Assembly (NCBI GenBank): GCA_002471975.1
Contig: DKQZ01000032.1
Span: forward strand, 4,082 to 68,081
Length of the DNA stretch: 64,000 nucleotides
Origin: Dialister sp. UBA7295
Lineage (GTDB): Bacteria; Bacillota; Negativicutes; Veillonellales; Dialisteraceae
Reading direction: 5' to 3'
In this document: one piece after another, positions 61,001 through 64,000 of the stretch
How the letters are laid out: the number at the start of each line of letters is the position of its first letter
Position numbering within the stretch: the stretch's first letter is position 1
The notes under the pieces: model-generated
The model's database searches: none
Told to the model about the DNA's origin: nothing
The model's input: only the letters and a program-made list of their open reading frames with translations
Made by a program: the position numbers and the translations under genes

Positions 61001-61393
61001 CTGGCATCGGTGGAAGATGAAAAGTCTCTTTCCGATCTCATAGATGAGGTGGTTGACCGCTTCGGGACGCCCACGGAACCGGTGGAAAAACTGTTCAGTA
61101 TTTCCAGAATCCGCGTCAAGGCAAGACTTCTGGGCATAGGCAGTATCCTGGACAGCGGGCCGAATTTTGTCATGACCTGGGCTGACGAGGAACCTATGCG
61201 CGGATGGAATCCCATGCTTCTTCCCAAAACCTGGCTTCCTTATATCAGGATCCTTTCCGGCAGCCCCGCGAAGCTCAATATTAACAAGAGGGGAATACCG
61301 GGAGATACCATGAAATGGATTTCCAAGTTTATGGACGAACTTTACCGGGAAGTCAAAAATGGGAAGGCTGCCGTAAAGCCGGTCTCCCGCTGA
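58004..61393 (+). CDS. mfd: Transcription-repair coupling factor
   Basis: An 1129-residue DNA translocase that removes stalled RNA polymerase and recruits UvrA. An N-terminal UvrB-like part is followed by the RNA polymerase-interacting CarD-like domain near 445-515 (NPGDYVVQDVHGIGKYLG). The RecG-like motor has Walker A LLCGDVGFGKTEVAMRA near 600, DEEQRFG near 697, SATPIPRTLHMSL and QMRGRVGRS, then the C-terminal TRCF domain. The ATG at 58004 is preferred: AAGGAG is seven bases upstream, against one base for the ATG at 57998. The start lies inside folK. No terminator is evident. Confidence 0.97.
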   Translation: MDIEQSSLSGIREAMTGTRQGPFENDRKAGSALSEKTLSFFRKNGLLEGNKNIEMITGIADGAKALAASGALKSCDRAVIIVPETKDIFRWEEDLAFFAPELDIYPFPVVEEAGFQVTFSGSERLRDRMRSLSALLTGKKSVILATAVEAAQKIINPDDLKNSLISIEKEKEYERDDLAGRLVRAGYERVDQVERSGHFALRGDIVDVFPINAAHPLRIELWGDEVDSIRFFDEDTQRSIEELDRADILPLSPEGEKKSILFSYLADGLLIYDEPQRSEENLRRYFREEKGNRAKALAWEDVVHLGRKGRNGEIILSLLNRELTGFPHPSVHVWHGQTMTNYQRQIPVFIEDLKSYLKKEWQVLFVIPRPSEKEELKGILKDNEISFSDGFGDRQVSLVNGVLSRGFELPDEKLALFTSGDILGRQKIRRARRAGKGRQIRYFSDLNPGDYVVQDVHGIGKYLGIRTIELSGIHRDYIAIQYAGSDKLFLPVEKISTLEKYIGPEGGVPVLSKMGEAHWEKIRSKAKKSIEELAERLLDIYARREITQGIAFTPGGPEQREFEDTFPFVETEDQLTAIEGIKKAMERPIPMDMLLCGDVGFGKTEVAMRAVFKCVMSGYQAMVLCPTTVLSAQHYKNFKDRMEQFGVNLAVLNRFTSLKERREILRKLESGELDVIIGTHAVLNKKVKCRKLGLLVVDEEQRFGVVQKEKWKSWSSGIDVLTLSATPIPRTLHMSLTGVRDMVTITTPPLNRHAIQTYVTEYDSRIVKDAILREKERGGQTYFIYNRIETMPAMYEQLREILPEDVTIGIAYGRMDGKRLEQVMLDFYEGRYDVLLCTTLIENGLDQPNANTMLVYDADRMGLSQIYQMRGRVGRSEKIARAWFFYRKGKVLSEVAEKRLDTIREFTELGSGFKVAMRDLEIRGAGNLLGSAQHGNIASIGFATYCSMLEEAVERLRAKRENRPLPRKLPNTTIEFRQNAYLDSSYISDEEQKMEIYRRLASVEDEKSLSDLIDEVVDRFGTPTEPVEKLFSISRIRVKARLLGIGSILDSGPNFVMTWADEEPMRGWNPMLLPKTWLPYIRILSGSPAKLNINKRGIPGDTMKWISKFMDELYREVKNGKAAVKPVSR

Positions 61394-61444
61394 CAGGGTT
61401 CATGAATCATTAAAAAACGGTATAAAGAAATTACAGGATAAAAC

Positions 61445-61473
61445 TTTACAATTTCCTGTAAATCTGATATGAC
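61445..61473 (+). promoter_or_regulatory. Promoter of the flippase gene
   Basis: TTTACA (61445-61450), 17 bases, TATGAC (61468-61473). Confidence 0.55.
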
Positions 61474-61516
61474 TATATGAGCTGTATCTCAAATCTTTGA
61501 ATTTAACAGGTGAAAA

Positions 61517-63118
61517 ATGCGTAAAAATTCATTCATTCAGGGGGCCCTGATCCTGACGGTGGCCGGAATCATCGTCAAGTTCATTGGCGCCTTCAGTCGT
61601 ATTTATCTGTCACGGCTCCTGGGCGGTGAAGGGATCGGGCTCTACCAGATGGCTTATCCCATTTATCTGCTCTGCCTTTCCGTCTCTTCTGCCGGCCTTC
61701 CCGTAGCGATTTCCATTATGGTGGCTGAGCGAAATGCGGTGAATGACTATTTTGGCGGACAGAAAGTATTCCGTATATCCATGGCGGCCCTCATCCTGAC
61801 GGGACTTTTCTTCAGCTGTCTCCTGTTCTTCGGAGCGGGCTGGCTTGTAGATAAGGGAATTGTCCGTGACTCCAGGGCGTACTGGTCCCTCCTGGCCCTT
61901 TCGCCGGCCGTTTTCTGTGCGACTCTTCTGGCGACACTTCGCGGTTATTTCCAGGGACTTCAGCTCATGACCCCGACGGCTGTATCCCAGATCATTGAAC
62001 AGATTGTCCGGGTCGTGACGATGATTGCTTTTGCTATCATACTCCTGCCTTCAGGTCTGGAATTTGGCGCTGCCGGAGCAACTTTTGGCGCGGCTCCGGG
62101 CGCTTTTATGGGTATCCTGGTATTGATCGTTTTCTATTACATGACCAGGAACTGGAGAAAAGAACTGGCCGGTGAGCAGGATCCTTCCATCAAGCCCCAG
62201 AGTGCCCTTCACATCATTAAAAGACTGCTGATTCTGGCAATCCCTGTATCTCTTGCCAATATCATGCTTCCTATCGTTTCCAATATCGATCTTTTCATCG
62301 TTCCCAGAAGACTGGAAGTGGCAGGATTTGCTGTAGAAGAAGCGACCACTCTTTTCGGCTATCTTACCGGCATGGCTACAGCTCTTGTCAATATGCCCAC
62401 AATCGTAACTGCCTCCCTGGCGGCCAGCCTTGTGCCGGTCATTTCTGAAGCAGTTGCCCAGCACAAAGGCGATGTGGTCATGAAGCGGACCGATACGGCC
62501 ATGCGTCTGGCAAACCTCATCACCATTCCTGCCTTTGTGGGGATGTGTGTCATTGCCACCCCTATTTCTGCCATGCTCTATGCAACGCCCGATGCCGGCC
62601 CCTGTATTGCCGTCATGAGTTTTGGCGTATTCCTGCTTGGCGTACAGCAGGTCACTACCGGAGTTCTTCAGGGGATGGGGAAGACGGCCATTCCCTTCCT
62701 GAATATGGTGGCGTCGGCCTGCGTGAAAGTTTTCCTTTCCTGGAACCTGACTGCTCTTCCCAGCTGGGGCGTCATCGGGGCCGCCTGGGCGACCAATGCC
62801 GACTTCGGCGTGGCAGCCCTTCTGAATCTCATTTTCCTTTATAAATTCCGCCATTATATGATGGACATCATTCATACGGTCAAGCTTTTCATAGCAGCCG
62901 GAATTATGGGAGCCGCTGTATTGGCCGTTTATAATGGAATGGAAGGCTTTATTCACAGCAATACCCTGGCAACCCTTGTGGCCATTATGGCGGGTGGACT
63001 GGTGTACCTCATTGCCATAGTCCTCATCCGTGCAGTCAAACCGGAAGACGTACAGGGCGTACCGAAAATCGGACCCAGGCTGGCAGGACTGGTCGAAAAA
63101 TTCAGCTTTAAGATTTAA
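61517..63118 (+). CDS. SpoVB/MurJ-type polysaccharide flippase (MOP superfamily)
   Basis: A 533-residue membrane protein with about fourteen helices of the MviN/SpoVB group. The start SFIQGALILTVAGIIVKFIGAFSRIYLSRLLGGEGIGLYQMAYPIY, given here in parts (GAFSRIYLSRLLGGEGIGLY being the diagnostic part), is typical of SpoVB-like lipid flippases of Firmicutes. It likely moves lipid-linked sugars, perhaps lipid II. Sporulation genes are not seen, so a cell-wall or surface-glycan role is more likely than spore cortex. ATG follows AGGTGA. Own promoter and terminator. Confidence 0.88.
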   Translation: MRKNSFIQGALILTVAGIIVKFIGAFSRIYLSRLLGGEGIGLYQMAYPIYLLCLSVSSAGLPVAISIMVAERNAVNDYFGGQKVFRISMAALILTGLFFSCLLFFGAGWLVDKGIVRDSRAYWSLLALSPAVFCATLLATLRGYFQGLQLMTPTAVSQIIEQIVRVVTMIAFAIILLPSGLEFGAAGATFGAAPGAFMGILVLIVFYYMTRNWRKELAGEQDPSIKPQSALHIIKRLLILAIPVSLANIMLPIVSNIDLFIVPRRLEVAGFAVEEATTLFGYLTGMATALVNMPTIVTASLAASLVPVISEAVAQHKGDVVMKRTDTAMRLANLITIPAFVGMCVIATPISAMLYATPDAGPCIAVMSFGVFLLGVQQVTTGVLQGMGKTAIPFLNMVASACVKVFLSWNLTALPSWGVIGAAWATNADFGVAALLNLIFLYKFRHYMMDIIHTVKLFIAAGIMGAAVLAVYNGMEGFIHSNTLATLVAIMAGGLVYLIAIVLIRAVKPEDVQGVPKIGPRLAGLVEKFSFKI

Positions 63119-63137
63119 TGAAAATAAATCAATGGAA

Positions 63138-63177
63138 ATAAAAAATCCTTCTCCGTCAAGGGGGAAGGATTTTTTTA
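63138..63177 (+). terminator. Terminator after the flippase (bidirectional)
   Basis: AAAAATCCTTC-CC-gtcaag-GG-GAAGGATTTTT hairpin between converging genes, with A and T runs on both sides. Confidence 0.85.
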
Positions 63178-63194
63178 TGGTGAAAACCGGGAAA

Positions 63195-64000
63195 TCAGAT
63201 CAGATGGGGCGTCCTGGCAAGACATTTCTCTGTGGAAATGATGAGTTCCTCCACGATTTCTTCTACGGGCTGGATCTTTGTCAGGTGGGTGAGGGACATA
63301 CCGGCCAGGACAAATCCGTTTTCCGTATCTCCATCCACGGCAGCCATTCTCGTTGTCCCTTTGGCCATTTCCATGAGCTCGGAGAGGGGAGCGCCGCTGT
63401 ATTCGGCTTTCAGGTATTTTTCGGAAAAACTGTTTTTGAGACCCCGCACACTGTCTTTGGTGGTGAAACCGGTGACTGTGGAATCCGTATCCTCTGCATC
63501 GATGAGCGCCTTTTTGGCGTTAGGATGAAGACGGCATTCTTCCGCAAGCATGAACCGGGTCCCCATCTGGACTCCGGAAGCTCCCATGACAAGGGCTGCC
63601 GCAATACCCCGGCCATCCACAATTCCTCCGGCCGCAATGACCGGAATTTCTATTTCCGGGAGTACATTTTCAAGAAGCGCCATGAGCGTGATTTTTCCAT
63701 CATGTCCTCCGGCTTCCATCCCTTCTACAACCAATGCGTCAGCTCCTGCATGCTGCACCCTTTTTGCCAGCTTTACACTGGGGACGACGGGAATACATTT
63801 GACTCCCGCGTGATGGAAAGGCTCCAGCCAGGGCACCGGGTTGCCTGCCCCGATGGTGACGAAAGGAACTTTTTCATCACAGATGACCTGGGCCACGTCA
63901 TCCCTGTTCGGCATCTGCAGCATCAGGTTGACTCCGAAAGTTTTTCCCGGACCAAGGATATCTTTGGCCCGACGGATCTCTTCCAGTACCTGATCCGTGG
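63195..64000 (-). CDS. fabK: Enoyl-ACP reductase II / nitronate monooxygenase family (5' end missing)
   Basis: The last 268 or so residues of a FMN-dependent TIM-barrel protein running off the right edge. TFGVNLMLQMPNRDDVA, TIGAGNPVPWLEPFHHAGVKC, EGMEAGGHDGKI, IAAGGIVDGRGIAAALVMGASGVQMGTRFML follow FabK, the enoyl-acyl carrier protein reductase used by many Firmicutes in place of FabI; the longest run is split here only for reading. Nitronate monooxygenases share the fold, but VEGMEAGGHDG and the long C-terminal tail favour FabK. The reading frame stays open to base 64000. Confidence 0.82.
   Translation of the reverse strand, partial: TDQVLEEIRRAKDILGPGKTFGVNLMLQMPNRDDVAQVICDEKVPFVTIGAGNPVPWLEPFHHAGVKCIPVVPSVKLAKRVQHAGADALVVEGMEAGGHDGKITLMALLENVLPEIEIPVIAAGGIVDGRGIAAALVMGASGVQMGTRFMLAEECRLHPNAKKALIDAEDTDSTVTGFTTKDSVRGLKNSFSEKYLKAEYSGAPLSELMEMAKGTTRMAAVDGDTENGFVLAGMSLTHLTKIQPVEEIVEELIISTEKCLARTPHLI

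Noticed and set aside
1..64000. CRISPR arrays, insertion sequences, prophage, tRNA or rRNA genes
   Set aside because: No regularly spaced direct repeats, transposase or integrase genes, or RNA gene sequences were recognised on either strand.

Overview
The window looks like a chromosomal segment from a diderm member of the Firmicutes, class Negativicutes, probably Veillonellaceae close to Dialister. This is inferred from gene content; no database search was possible. Firmicute-type traits are lipoprotein-type solute-binding proteins, T-box leaders, a SAM-I riboswitch, HslU/V of the ClpYQ type, an ANTAR two-component pair, BioY/BirA and a SpoVB-like flippase. Traits of an outer membrane are an RND efflux pump, HldE, a family 9 heptosyltransferase and a UDP-glucuronate 4-epimerase. 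I saw no rRNA, tRNA, insertion sequence, prophage or CRISPR array. Almost all genes are on the + strand; the exceptions are an MFS gene, the metNIQ operon, a membrane-protein gene and the partial fabK at the right edge.

Layout. 1-362: start of a minus-strand T-box leader, then the promoter of a YhcH-family gene. 894-5373: two-gene RND efflux operon behind a palindromic operator. 5431-10892: SGNH hydrolase, then a surface-glycan operon (epimerase, GT4, hldE, GT9). 10947-13370: MFS exporter divergent from a structured leader in front of a class I glutamine amidotransferase-like hydrolase. 13389-16208: metNIQ methionine uptake under a SAM-I riboswitch. 16342-19718: yerC-phosphohexomutase pair and fumC. 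19980-24685: ribose operon rbsKDACB. 24755-27323: murB, a P-loop/Asp23-like fusion protein and an orphan trpF. 27370-29194: T-box leader with a probable Cys specifier in front of metY. 29213-33058: hslVU, birA, bioY. 33108-37050: coaX and three tandem orphan solute-binding lipoproteins. 37113-45321: lysA, gamma-carbonic anhydrase, leuS, nucleoside kinase, trxB-like, nth. 45325-48820: membrane protein, pncA, thiL, gpmA. 48873-54418: patatin-like gene running into tsaE-tsaB-rimI-tsaD, then a histidine kinase/ANTAR regulator pair. 54473-56150: UPF0173 hydrolase, DUF47 protein and a tiny hydrophobic-peptide transcription unit. 56185-64000: folP-folB-folK-mfd, SpoVB-like flippase, partial fabK.

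Sulfur amino-acid supply is controlled by RNA at three places: a T-box whose specifier aligns to Met (left edge), a SAM-I riboswitch on metNIQ and a T-box whose specifier aligns to Cys on metY. The most novel-looking items are the 22-residue hydrophobic peptide gene at 56027 with an anti-Shine-Dalgarno hairpin in the same transcript, the attenuator-like leader at 12271-12407 with a shared divergent operator, the P-loop/Asp23-like fusion at 25844, the three orphan solute-binding proteins, and the partial second T-box-like element at 27668-27740. None is proven to be a new system from sequence alone.
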